Part shown: piece by piece, positions 43,661 through 54,243 of the stretch
Position numbering within the stretch: the first letter of the stretch is position 1
How the letters are laid out: every line of letters starts with the position of its first letter
Assembly: GCA_022414725.1 (NCBI GenBank)
Contig: CM039463.1
Coordinates: 85,038,620 to 85,102,619, forward strand
DNA from: Microglena sp. YARC
Lineage: Eukaryota > Chlorophyta > Chlorophyceae > Chlamydomonadales > Chlamydomonadaceae
Direction: 5' to 3'
Length of the DNA: 64,000 nucleotides
The notes under the pieces: model-generated
The model's input: only the letters and a program-made list of their open reading frames with translations
The model's database searches: none
What the model was told of the DNA's origin: nothing
Position numbers and translations under genes: made by a program

Positions 43661-43856
43661 TGTTGTAGACGACTTATATGTCGCTACCTGAGTAGGCAAA
43701 GTACGGGCCGGTTACTACCAGGTCCCGAGTTACCTGCCGCCATGCAGTACTGTGCACTACAAACTGCATGCCTATATCATCGCCACTGTGCGACTTACTC
43801 TCTCTCTTCTATCTGTTGTAACGATTGAGTCTGCAGTGTCTCCCCCGATTACTAAA
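43661..43856 (+). repeat. 3' LTR of the Copia-type element
   Basis: About 196 bp, TGTTGTAGACGACTTATATG to GATTACTAAA, directly preceded by the polypurine tract and followed by CTAAT (43857-43861). A handful of substitutions and small indels against the 5' LTR suggest a fairly recent insertion. Confidence 0.85.
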
Positions 43857-44237
43857 CTAATCCCCTGGTATTGAGCCCTGTTGGGTCTCCATGAAGCATC
43901 GACATTGTAAAATACTTTGAAAGCTAGAAATAGAGTGGGAGTGGACCTTGTCCGCCAGTTTAAGGGCATGCAATCTGCCAAGTCCAAACTTAGTCATAGA
44001 AGTCAAAACAGAGGTCGGAATGGTCCCCGTTGTTCCAATAGTGATGATTTCATAGTGAACGCGATACCCAGCCAGTTTGAGACAGTTCACTAGTCTAACA
44101 TGCTGGGCATGTTTAGTGACGAATTTGGTGGCATGCTTGGTATCAGAGCAGTAACCAAGCTCAAGGACCCAAATGACTTTATCAATTGGACAAGTAGGAG
44201 AGTCTATGTCAGGTAGGATGGCAAGGCCAGGTCTCAT
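43857..44237 (-). pseudogene. LINE C-terminal domain, possibly RLE-like
   Basis: Frame with RPGLAILPDID, then WVLELGYCSDTKHATKFVTK, AQHVRLVNCL and GTTGTIPTSVL. The PD..ELGY..D..K..QH pattern resembles a PD-(D/E)XK nuclease core such as the restriction-like endonuclease of some LINEs, though the RPD motif reads RPG here. It is in frame with the upstream zinc-finger frame across one TAG (44246-44244), so it was probably one protein. The stop overlaps the CTAAT target site of the Copia-type insertion. Confidence 0.5.
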
Positions 44238-44243
44238 TCTATT

Positions 44244-45068
44244 CTAGTCTTCTTCAGTAATGGAGGGGGGGCGTAGCCCGGCGGGGAGACGTTTGCCTAG
44301 GGCCCCCCTGGGGAGGTCCTCATCCTTGCCTACATCCATAATTATTCTGCGTGAGCCCAGATCTCCCTTGCAGATGGCCTTGTGAATGAGTCGCACTGCG
44401 GCGTCATGTCTGTTGATATAAAGACCCTTGAAGGTCCGGTGTGGGCAGCCCGCCAGGATGTGGCCCGCTCCGTACTCACAGGTGTGGCAAATGGGGCATG
44501 AGGGGGTTGTGGGCGGGTGGGTGCTGTTAATATAAGGAAGTTTCCAACGGTATGCAAGTTTGCGGTTCCACAATCTACCCCAGCGGGCTTTAAGGATGTG
44601 GAATTTAGTTTTATGTTGGATGAGGGTAAAGGACCAGAATTTATTACTTGCGTGGGGAAGCTGGTGGGGAGTGTTATCGGCCCAAGTGGTGGCATAGATT
44701 CCTTTAAGCGGGTGTTGGCCAAGGTGGCAGCTAGTGGGAAGGTTGGAGCTGATGCCCTGTATGAGGTTGGGTGCTAAAATGCGTGGGGGGGTATCTCCCA
44801 TGGGTGTGCGCCTGTGCGGGGTTGGACAGTGGGCCAGTAGACGTTGTGTCTGGGGATTTCCCAATGGTATCAGTGAAGGTGGTGGAGGCAGGGTGGTCAG
44901 CAGCTTGACGCGCCAGGCAGTCAGCCCGGTCATTTTCAAGGATGCCTGTGTGGGAGCGTACTTTGCAGAGGGTGGTGCGTGAACTATGCATAAGACGTTG
45001 GATGAGGTGGGCTTGGATTGAGTGTAACAGTTCTGTGTGTATGGAACGTGTGGCTGGGGTGGGATCAT
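44244..45068 (-). pseudogene. LINE segment with C-terminal zinc finger
   Basis: Contains PSCPICHTCEYGAGHILAGC, then HRTFKGLYINRHDAAVRLIHK: a C-x2-C..H..C finger followed by the RHD-AVRLI block common in algal LINE proteins. The 5' part overlaps the RNase H frame, so a frameshift separates them. Confidence 0.65.
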
Positions 45069-45348
45069 GTATAATTTTTTTAATAAGTTGCAGAGAGCAG
45101 AGGCTGTCGGTGCGTAGAGTAAGGTTGGTGGTGTATGGAATGTTAATTATGGCTTGGTGGATTGCCACTAGTTCTGCTCTTTTGTTAGTCCTGGTGGCCC
45201 CCCTTCCCCCTGGGTTGATGGTGTAGCTCATCCCGGCGATGGGGACATAAACTGCAGCCCCTATTTTACTAGGGGTGGCAGAGTTACCCTTGATCAGGCT
45301 GCTATCTGTGTAGACCTGGAGGCCTGCAGGGAGGATGGCTAGGTACAT
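44731..45348 (-). pseudogene. LINE RNase H domain
   Basis: Type I RNase H motifs in order: VYTDSSLIKG (first Asp), NKRAELVAIHQAI (Glu), LRTDSLCSLQLIKK (Asp), KVRSHTGILENDRADCLARQ (His and last Asp). All catalytic residues are present. Degrades RNA in RNA-DNA hybrids during retrotransposition. The frame is decayed after about residue 170. Confidence 0.8.
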
Positions 45349-46803
45349 GCATGGATGGTTGGTGGAGAGAGTAGGGGGGATGGGGTGCTGGCAGTGTGGA
45401 GTGCGCCAGGGTTTGTGGTGAGTGATTTGAGTTTTCTGGGGTAGGTGACCTGGGTGTCAGAGGAGGTGAGAGTGTCAGGTGGGGTATTGGCGGTGGGCTC
45501 CCAGTGGGAGAGAGGCGGACCATGTGGTCATGCCAGAGGTTGATAAATTCTGGGAGTTTGGGAAAGTAGGTAGGTTGTCTGTGGGGACTGCAGATGAGAA
45601 TGAGGTGTAACTTGTGAGTTGATGAGGAAGTATAGAGTTCAGAGTGTGATCTGGAGTCAATGTAGTGGACCCATGGGTGGTGGATAAGTTTTTGGTAGGG
45701 AGCAGAGTAGGTGTCAGGGATGAGCATGAAAGTGCATGTGGGGATATGGGGGGTCTCAGCATGATCCGCACTGGCTAGGTTCCACCTTAGTGCTTGGTGT
45801 GCCAGAGTGACAGAGCTAGGAATGTCCACCAGGGAGCTCCCAGTCCAAATGATGTGGAAGGGGTCCTGGACTCCTGGTTGGACCTGAAGAGCTGGTCAGC
45901 TGGGTGGGTAGAGGAGTAGCTGAGGAGACCATGGTCATAGCTGGGGTTGGAGGTACGGTGGTGGGTGATGTCAAGCGCTGCTGCAGCTTGGTGAAGATCG
46001 GGGGAGAGGGTGTTTGTGGAGGCGGGGGTAGCTCTGTACCTAGCGAAGATAGCAGCTAGGTCCTTATGGTTGGTTCCTCCCTGGGTTAGTTGTTGCCATT
46101 TGATAGGGTGGTTAGTTTTGAAGTGTTCATAATTCTGCTGGAGGGAAGTAAGTCTGTCGTTGGGAGTGTGCCCAATACATTTTCCAGTGGGGTTGTAGAG
46201 GTAGGAAGTGTTTGTGTGTGTTTGTGTGTCCTGACCATCCTGGTTGGTGAGGATACCTGTTTGGATGGTATAAGCAAGGGGTGGTTGGATGTCCCAGTCT
46301 GGGTGTCTGTCATGTGTGTTCACTTGCAGCAGTTTGTGGACAAGGGCATTGCTGTCAGCTTGGAAGCCTGGGGTGTTAGTCCATTGGCCTTGATGTTGGG
46401 AGTTGGTGAGATGAGAGTCCTTTCTGGGGTTTTGGTGTGTGGTTATAGGAGGAGCTGTCTTAAAGGTGTGAACAAGTTGGTCATAGGCTTGTTGTCCCAG
46501 CATTTTGCGGAGGTGAGAGGTGAGGTGTGATTGCGTTTTCCAGTGGATGGTGGAGATAGTGGAGGTGACAGGTGTGCTGTGATGGATGTTGTATCCAGTT
46601 TGAGTGTACGAGTTTATGTGATCATTGTGCATGGTTGTGGGAGCCCACTGGACATGGGCTACGGTAGTATTGGTGGGGTTGTCAGTGTCTAGTGTTAGTT
46701 TACTGCGCCAGCTAGTGATGTGAAGAGCTTTGTACTGGGCACCATAGGTGAGGTGAAGTAGGTGAGTTGGTGGCGCAGGAGCGCTAGTTGCTGGGTAGAG
46801 CAT
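45302..46803 (-). pseudogene. LINE central region
   Basis: Two overlapping frames (46803-45787 and 45829-45302) of Thr/His/Pro-rich sequence between the RT thumb and RNase H. No domain recognised, but same strand and order as the flanking LINE parts, including WQQLTQGGTNHKDLAAIFAR and FINLWHDHMVRL. Confidence 0.55.
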
Positions 46804-46925
46804 AGCCTCGCGGATCCTGTCGGGGTGTGAAGTTTCAGTTATGTCGTAGTGGGGGAAAATCGCGATGAAGTGCTGTGGCGGAGCCAGGGTTTACACAGGT
46901 AGTGGCGGGCCGCCCAGGTTTCGTC

Positions 46926-48250
46926 TTAGTTGTTGCAGTCACATGCTTGCTGCGCGTAACTGTCGTCAATCTTCGTGGGCCATGCCCACCACTGGTTACC
47001 TTCGGTGTCCCCAGGGGAGTCCGCTTCGTAGTCTGCGTCTGTGACAGCGGTGTAGGGGTGGTAGCGTTGGGTTGGGGTGGTGGTAGGGTCAATAGTGGTT
47101 GGAAACTTGATGATGTCAGTGTTGTTGGGTGTAACTGCGTACTCGGCTGCGAGCTGGCGGTGCATGAACGGGAGTGGTTTGGCGTGGGTGGGAGGGTGAT
47201 CGAGTTTAGTCGAGGTAAGGTGGGCCGTGAGGAGGTTAAGGGAGCGTTCGTGGTGTTTGGTGATTTTATGAGGAGTCATAAGAGGGAGGTCCGTAGTGCT
47301 GATGAGGTGGGTTCCCGTAGGTGTGACCAAGTCGTGGTAGGTATAGATGTCCAGGTCGTTGAAGGGAGTCATGAGTGTGACTGGTATGGCTTGTGGAGGG
47401 GAGGGTAAGGAGTGTATATTAAGCTTGTCCAGGAGCTCTGTGTCATTCCAGGTGATTTTGATGTTGGATTGGTTGAGAATTTCTAGTTGACGGGCTAGGG
47501 ACTCGTATTTGAGCTTTTTGCGGGAAAGAAAGAGTGGGTCGAAGGTAGTCATAGTGGCGTTTGATTCATTGAGAAGGGCTCTGGTGAGGGTGCCAAGGTG
47601 GCCCTGGTCGCTCTTGGCTTGTGTGAGGGCTGCGGCCGTGATTTGGGTGTACTCAGTGAGTAGTGAGGGCACACCGAGACCTGCTTCTGTTTTAGGAAGT
47701 TGAAGGGCTCTAGTGGGGAAGGATCTGGGGAGTGTGCAGCAGAGTTTGACTGTTTTGAGAACTGCTCTGTCTATGACATGGATGTCAGTGAGTGAGAAGG
47801 GGGCTACTACCATGGGACATTTGATAGCTGCACGTCTGCATTGTGTGATGATGCGGATACATTGATCGGGGGTTGCTCTAGGTTTGGCCTTGGCTAGGAT
47901 ACTCTGTCCCTTGGTATGAATGGCTTTGATAGTAGCATGCAGTTGGGTTTTCCAGTTAAAGGTGAGAGGAATGTGGACTCTCAGGTACTTGTAGGCCATG
48001 TCAGGGGGTTGGTATGTTGCATAGGAGTCCTCCTGTGGTATTTTGTCTAGGCGTTGTTTAAGAGTGTCGTTTTGGGTGGGTTGGGAGGGGTTTGATTTGT
48101 GAAGAATGCCACTGACCACACATTTGGTGGCATTGAGTGGGATGCCAGACCAGACACTAAACTGCTGGACTTTACCGCACTGGATTCGGAGGTCCTTCGC
48201 AGTACCAGTTAGGACGGCAGTGTCGTCAGCATAGCCCAGGCTACTGGTGT
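46926..48250 (-). pseudogene. LINE reverse transcriptase remnant (YADD to thumb)
   Basis: The frame starts near 48250 with LGYADDTAVLTGTAKDLRIQ, the catalytic YADD box, followed by PLNATKCVVSG, YKYLRVHIP, LAKAKPRATPDQC, PLSLTDIHVID-like and LPKTEAGLGVP thumb motifs. Motifs upstream of YADD (fingers and palm A) are absent: the linker frame joins directly at about 48260-48300. This copy therefore has an internal deletion and cannot encode an active RT. Confidence 0.75.
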
Positions 48251-48258
48251 GGTGCTCA

Positions 48259-49297
48259 TCAGCTGTTGCAGCAGGTAGAGATGCTGCTCGGTAACCTCGC
48301 CCTCCAGAGCGGAGCCATCTGTGGAGCGGTTATAGAAAAATGATGAAGAGGAGGGGGGAGAGTGTGATGTGTCATACTACTGTTCAGAAGGTCTTGAGTG
48401 GTGGTGTGTAGTGTGCGAGTGTTTGAGTCAAGTAGGGCTGTGGGGGTGTGCGTGTGATCTTCAGGGGTGAAGATACATCTATGAGTTTTCCTTGCCTGTG
48501 TGCTGAGCCGGTGCCGAAATTTCTTGATGGATGAGGATGCCCTTTCCTCCTTAAGTGCTGCCTGCATGGTGCGAAGCTCACCGTTGCTGTGGTTAATATC
48601 CTCAGTGAGTGACAGGCGGTAGTCAGATAAGATCAAGTTTTGTATATGGTATTGAATCTTTGTTTGAGTGTGGGGAAAGTAGGTGGCTCTTGTGTAGGGT
48701 TTGTTACGGAGGTCTTCATAGTCCTGTTGGCTAAGATAGTTGGAGGCCGTTCGCAGTGATTTAATGTGCTTGATGTGATAATTAAGCTTCCTATATGACT
48801 AGACAGTTTGCCTCTGGAGGAAGTTGCCTGGAGTGGTAGGTTTGGTGGGGCAGGTGTCAGTCATAATAGTTAGGGCCTGTTGCAAGGTTGTCATGAGGTG
48901 TTCAGTCATACTATTAAGGTCTTCTGGTATGGGAGACTTGAGTTCCTGTCTAGCAGATTGGATGTGGGCAGCTGTTTTGTTGTCCCCTAGGAGGGTTTGC
49001 GCAGCAGTCCACGCAAGTTCTGTGTTAGTGTGGCTGTGTTGGAATTGGTGGAAAATTTGGTTGGAGATGGCTTCTTTGGCCTTAGCCATATCCTGTTGCT
49101 TAAGAGGAAGTTTCAGTTGAGGAGTGGGGTTGGGAGGGGGGATGTCAGTATGGCAGGGGGGGAAGAGGGTTGAGGTCATGTGGTGTTCAAGGGCCATGTG
49201 GTCCAGTGTGTCTCCCATTTGGTGTATGAATTCAGACACTGTAGTCCCTGGTGGAGGGTTGATGAGGATGATGTCATCTATCCTACTGCTATAGGGT
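48259..49297 (-). pseudogene. LINE endonuclease end and linker
   Basis: At the 5' edge the frame reads PYSSRIDDIILINPPPGTT, then HQMGDTLDHMALEHH: the S-R-I-D and (S/T)-x-DH-type end of an APE endonuclease. It continues through a helical linker (49239-48799, then 48798-48259 after a frameshift). The rest of the endonuclease is missing because the satellite at 49298 replaces it. Confidence 0.6.
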
Positions 49298-50554
49298 GTG
49301 TCACGTCACGTCCCGTCCCGTCCCGTCCCGTCACGTCACGTCACGTCACGTCCGTCCCGTCCCGTCACGTCACGTCACGTCACGTCACGTCACGTTCACG
49401 TCACGTCACGTCACGTCACGTCATGTCACGTCACGTCACGTCACGTCACGTCACGTCACGTCACGTCACGTCACGTCACGTCACGTCACGTCACGTCACG
49501 TCACGTCACGTCACGTCACATCACATCACATCACATCACATCACATCACATCACATCACATCACATCACATCATGCACGTCACGTCACGTCACGTCACGT
49601 CACGTCACGTCACGTCACGTCACGTCACGTCACGTCACGTCACGTCACGTCACGTCACGTCACGTCACGTCACGTCACGTCACGTCACGTCACGTCACGT
49701 CACGTCACGTCACGTCACGTCACGTCACGTCACGTCACGTCACATCACATCACATCACATCACATCACATCACATCACATCACATCACATCACATCATGC
49801 ACGTCACGTCACGTCACGTCACGTCACGTCACGTCACGTCACGTCACGTCACGTCACGTCACGTCACGTCACGTCACGTCACGTCACGTCACGTCACGTC
49901 ACGTCACGTCACGTCACGTCACGTCACGTCACGTCACGTCACGTCACGTCACGTCACGTCACGTCACGTCACGTCACGTCACGTCACGTCACGTCACGTC
50001 ACGTCACGTCACGTCACGTCACGTCACGTCACGTCACGTCACGTCACGTCACGTCACGTCACGTCACGTCACGTCACGTCACGTCACGTCACGTCACGTC
50101 ACGTCACGTCACGTCACGTCACGTCACGTCACGTCACGTCACGTCACGTCACGTCACGTCACGTCACGTCACGTCACGTCACGTCAAGTCACGTCACGTC
50201 ACGTCACGTCACGTCACGTCACATCACATCACATCACATCACATCACATCACATCACATCACATCACATCACATCACATCACATCACATCACATCACATC
50301 ACATCACATCACATCACATCACATCACATCACATCACATCACATCACATCACATCACATCACATCACATCACATCACATCACATCACATCACATCACATC
50401 ACATCACATCACATCACATCACATCACATCACATCACATCACATCACATCACATCACATCACATCACATCACATCACATCACATCACATCACATCACATC
50501 ACATCACATCACATCACATCACATCACATCACATCACATCACATCACATCACAT
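49298..50554 (+). repeat. Pentanucleotide satellite (TCACG)n / (TCACA)n
   Basis: 1.26 kb of five-base units in clean alternating blocks: TCACG to about 49515, TCACA to 49570, a TCATGCACG junction, TCACG to 49740, TCACA to 49796, the same TCATGCACG junction, a long TCACG block to about 50220 with one TCAAG variant, then TCACA to 50554. The first ~100 bases have irregular TCCCG units. The frames of HVTSR/HITSH are artefacts. Confidence 0.97.
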
Positions 50555-50561
50555 CTCTTAT

Positions 50562-50625
50562 GTCTAGGGCTAGTGTAGGGAGACACACCCTTTGAGACGA
50601 CAATCTTCCTTGTCAAAAACAAACT
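50562..50625 (+). repeat. Short dispersed repeat (GTCTAGGGCTAGTGTAGG)
   Basis: Similar block at 22995-23050 in kinase intron 2: TCTAGGGCTAGTGTAGG, ACCCTTT and CTTGTTCAAAAA-type sequence. Function unknown. Confidence 0.5.
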
Positions 50626-50629
50626 CACC

Positions 50630-50758
50630 ATAATGGAACATACAGTCAGCAAGACCAACAAATTTGATCGTCTTCACGTGCTTGTCCTTCTTCTTTGTAG
50701 TTGTTAAAGGAATTGTACCCGAGGAGACGAGGCTTCCAGCACAAACCAGCGTCACCAA
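50630..50758 (-). CDS. Possible minus-strand exon, unrecognised
   Basis: Frame reading TLVCAGSLVSSGTIPLTT, then KKKDKHVKTIKFVGLADC, followed by FHYG and GTGAGTTTG, a plausible 5' splice site near 50630. Composition is coding-like between two satellites. No upstream exon could be linked, and the adjacent sequence is a dispersed repeat, so it may be a repeat fragment. Confidence 0.25.
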
Positions 50759-50884
50759 GGATTCAGTTCAAATGGCATTGCCACTAGTACTTCTCCAAGT
50801 CTTCCACAAATGGTAATCAGTCTGGACACACCCCATTTATCTGGGCATGCAAGGTTATAAAATATACAAGCACGTTCCAGCGAT

Positions 50885-51358
<474 letters not shown>

Positions 51359-51360
51359 TC

Positions 51361-51600
51361 GTAACTTGGCTTCGGTCTGCTGCACTCGATTCCGGTGCCA
51401 CCTGTCGCTCCGATAGCCAACACTCTTCCCCAAGTGTTCGCTTGCGACGCGTCTATGACTTCTACCGTTATGTTGGCATCCAGCCGGGAGAAAGAAGCCA
51501 AACCCCGGATTGGATAAGCCTGCTCGACCCACTTCGTTTCGCCGTGCGAAAAGGGTCGATCTTCGCGAAGAGGGTCGAAGAGACGAGTACATGAGCAGTC
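51361..51600 (-). other. Coding-like stretch of unknown identity
   Basis: On the minus strand a frame reads ASFSRLDANITVEVIDASQ then TGGTGIECSRPK. Part of it (GTGTTGGCTATCG, GGTGGCACCGGAATCGAGTG) also occurs in the minisatellite at 12800-13150, so it is at least partly dispersed repeat. No domain recognised. Confidence 0.25.
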
Positions 51601-51673
51601 GAGCGCATGTCGGCAGGATAAATAGACTCATCGTCATCTCTACATCGGATATTCAATGTCCCCCTGCCCCGCC

Positions 51674-51676
<3 letters not shown>

Positions 51677-51705
<29 letters not shown>
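51677..51705 (+). repeat. Poly-C tract (29 nt)
   Basis: Longest uninterrupted C run of the window. Confidence 0.9.
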
Positions 51706-52046
51706 GCCCCTCCCCCCCCTTTCGAGCCTGGCCGAGCCTGGCCAGAAATTCGTGGCTTCATGTGGTCAGAAAACGAAAAGACGGGGGGCTGGGAAGGCTA
51801 GGGGCTCCGCCATAACCTATGAGTAGGGTTTACAGCGGTGGGTTTACAGCCTGTACACAAGGCATTCCAGGTCACGCCAGGATCGCTGACAGGTCACTTG
51901 CCCCGGTTCGACAAAATGAACGCAGGGCATGAATCTAGCTTCTGGAAGTCACACCGACTCGAGTACTGCTTCTTTCTGATCGAAGTGGCTTTTCGAGATC
52001 TCGATTTCAACAGCAAACAAATTCAGCTTGAGATTGTTTGAACAGT

Positions 52047-53975
52047 ATGTATAATGAACGATGTTCACTCAGCAGTATCTCGTGTGACCTTGTTTCCGAC
52101 AATGCTGCGAGATCCGCACGTACTGGAACGACCGCACTTACCAGCCTGGCAGTTGAGGGTCCTGCTTCCTATGGTATGAGGAAGTGGCTAACTTCCCGAG
52201 AGCGTTTCCCACAATACGATCAGCCAGACCTGTGGTCACTTATTCCTGCTGACGACAACACCGACACCACCAATAATAGACTCGTCGACAGGACGACGAT
52301 AGCAGCAAAACCTACGCATAGATCTTTCCGCCATAGCCCATCTAGCGGGCTGCGTTGCTTTGTCGAGACCTCCATGTCCTCTAGGGTGAGTAGCTTGAAA
52401 CTGAGTCACTGTCTGGTAGTAGGAGTGGATGGGGGAATGTTCGCAGCCTGCGCGTAGCTGCTAGTCCAGAGGATGGTTGATAGCATGACGTATTGAATGC
52501 GTTGGTGAATGAGTCAGTGATAGTAGATGATTCACAGCAGTGTGAGTTGGTGGGGAGATGGTACTTTGAAAGAATGCCAAGGGTGGGTGGGTGGGTGGGG
52601 GGGGACTACCCTAGGGTTTTGTGAGTTACAAAGGAAGGGGGAAGGGGTTTCCTGTATACATGTATGTGCTGCAAGTGGTCTTATGGATTTTGTTTGCAAG
52701 TAAACTGTTGTGGGAGGTGGGGTCCTGCAGCCTGCATGCAAGGGCCAACCCAGAGGATGGATTGTAGCATGGATGAACGAGTGATCATTGGAGACAGCAA
52801 GGATGATCTATCGCCTGCATGTCCCTATGTAGCGAGATGCTGGTGACTTGGATAGATTTGTGTTTTTTTATGGTTAGATGGCGGAGGAATTAGAGTGCAA
52901 GAAATATGCTCTCCTGATTGCATGGTACAGCCTAACCTTGGTGGTGGATGAATTATAGTGCAGGAAATATGCTTTGCTGATCGCATGGTACAGCCTAACC
53001 TGGTATGATGGTGGATGAATTAGAGTGCAAGAAATCTGTTTTCCTGGTAGCATGGTTCAGCCTAGCCATAGGTGTATGGGTCGCATGGATGAATGGTTGC
53101 CTGGGGAGGGCAATATTGAAATCTCTGTTCAGGCGTGCACTTTGTTCAGCTTCGTTGGGCAAGTGTTAGTATCATCCTTCCATGTCGGGTGTAGTCCCTG
53201 GAATTAAGAAGCAATTGTCTTGTTTGAATATAGAGAATTGGAGAGGGTGGCTTTTGATGCTTCGGAATGGCGGGAGACTTCTTCACAGCAAGCATTCTGA
53301 AATAAATAAAGAAGTAAATAATACCGTACGCCTTCTTACAAAGCGTGAGGTTGAGGGGGCCAGCCCGTTTGCTTGCACTGGGGCAGACCACCCAACTCAT
53401 TATAAAACAACTCTGCAGCTCCAGTTTCCATTTCCCATCAGGGATTGGTTTGTTAAATGTTTTTCAGCCAACTCTAGGCTGCCCACCGTCTGCCAATGCC
53501 AAGTCCCCGCGCGCGATACCCACGTAAACCAGGCAGCCAACTATGCGGATGAGACAGTTTAAAGACTTGTCCGGGTCCCCTGGATGTTACTGGTTTAATC
53601 TACCTCCCCCCCCCCCCCCCCACCCACCCACACACCACACACATCCCTGCCCTCTGCTACCCCCCCCCACTCTCACTCCACCCCTGCCCCCTGCTACCCA
53701 CCCCCACCCCACCCCACCCCACCCCTCCTGCCCCCTCCTGCCCCCCAGCCCACCCCACCCCACCCCCTCTTCCTTATTTCTCTGGAATTGAGGGATCTGC
53801 AAAGGAGCGTAAGCGCTCCTTAGATTCGGAGTCGGATTCGTCAATTGGAAGGGGCGCTCAAAGAGAAGCTCGAGATTTTCAAGCAGGTGTAGGTCCCTCC
53901 ATGGCATCATACCGTATGTCCTTGGACCAAACATGCTCTTCACTTCAAGAGCTAGAAGAACGCCATGGTTTGCAA
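52047..53975 (+). CDS. Unrecognised protein gene, exons 1-2
   Basis: Two phase-0 exons. Exon 1, 52047-52385 (113 codons): starts MYNERCSLSSISCDLVSDN and contains RKWLTSRERFPQYDQPDLW; ends SMSSR before AGG|GTGAGT. Exon 2, 53793-53975 (61 codons): follows TTATTTCTCTGGAATTGAG and encodes GSAKERKRSLDSESDSSIG, then MASYRMSLDQTCSSLQELE and ERHGLQ before CAA|GTGAGT. The second part looks helical. The intron between them is C-rich and contains dispersed repeats. The start is the first ATG of the open frame; an upstream exon cannot be excluded. A 25-bp array starts exactly at the exon 2 end. No family recognised; a possible last exon lies at 57923-58039. Confidence 0.5.
53330..53388 (+). repeat. Short dispersed repeat, copy in intron 1 of the 52-kb gene
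   Basis: GCGTGAGGTTGAGGGGGC, then CAGCCCGTTTGCTTGCACTG; family at 553, 20680, 54244 and elsewhere. Confidence 0.55.
53440..53545 (-). repeat. Dispersed repeat (CCTGGTTT..GGTATT family), copy 3
   Basis: On the minus strand: GCCTGGTTTACGTGGGTAT, GGGCAGCCTAGAGTTGGCTG and AAAACATTTAACAAACCAA, the same order as 32125-32345. Confidence 0.55.
53600..53770 (+). repeat. C-rich low-complexity tract
   Basis: Poly-C (53606-53621) followed by CCCACCC and CCTGCCCCC repeats, forming a very long pyrimidine-rich tract just before the exon 2 acceptor at 53792. Confidence 0.8.
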
Positions 53976-54241
53976 GTGAGTCCATTATCAGGGTTTGCAA
54001 GTGAGTTCATTATCAGGGTTTGCAAGTGAGTCCATTATCAGGGTTTGAAAGTGAGTCCATTATCATGAATGGCAAGCAAGTCCATTATCAGGGTTTGCAA
54101 GTGAGTCTATTATCAGGGTTTGCAAGTGACTCCATTATCATGAGTGGCAAGTGAGCCTATTATCATGAGTGGCAAGTGAGTCCTTTATCATGGTTGGCAA
54201 GTGAGTCCATTATCATGGAGTAGAAGTATGTCCGTTATCAT
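53967..54241 (+). repeat. 25-bp minisatellite carrying an exon end and 5' splice site
   Basis: Eleven 25-bp units of the type GGTTTGCAAGTGAGTCC plus ATTATCAG. Unit 1 is the last nine bases of exon 2 (GGTTTGCAA) plus the intron start GTGAGT. Seven of the eleven units keep exact GTGAGT; the others read GCAAGT, GTGACT, GTGAGC and GTATGT. Confidence 0.9.
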
Positions 54242-54243
54242 GG

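Larger units (their letters stand above)
37929..43856 (+). mobile_element. Non-autonomous Copia-type LTR retrotransposon (gag-protease only)
   Basis: Two ~200-bp LTRs, a gag-like ORF, a zinc-knuckle remnant and a retropepsin, a polypurine tract (ATTGGGGGGGGGG) abutting the 3' LTR, and a 5-bp direct repeat CTAAT at both ends. No integrase, reverse transcriptase or RNase H of Copia type is visible between the protease and the 3' LTR, so the element must have relied on others. It carries three later insertions: SINE 39580-39799, MITE 41637-41830 and LINE fragment 41982-42665. It sits in the LINE on the other strand. Confidence 0.8.
37750..49297 (-). mobile_element. Decayed LINE, split by a Copia-type insertion
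   Basis: Minus-strand non-LTR retrotransposon. Its 5' side is cut at the satellite beginning at 49298 and its 3' end is probably the ATTTCAATTTCAATTTCGG tail at 37752-37768. Reading 5' to 3': end of an APE-type endonuclease, linker, RT remnant with YADD, thumb and middle region, RNase H, zinc finger, possible RLE-like tail. Frames change several times and an in-frame TAG lies at 44246-44244, so it is dead. The stretch 37929-43856 is the younger Copia-type element inserted at the end of the LINE ORF. The LINE thus amounts to 43857-49297 plus about 180 bases at 37750-37928. Confidence 0.75.
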
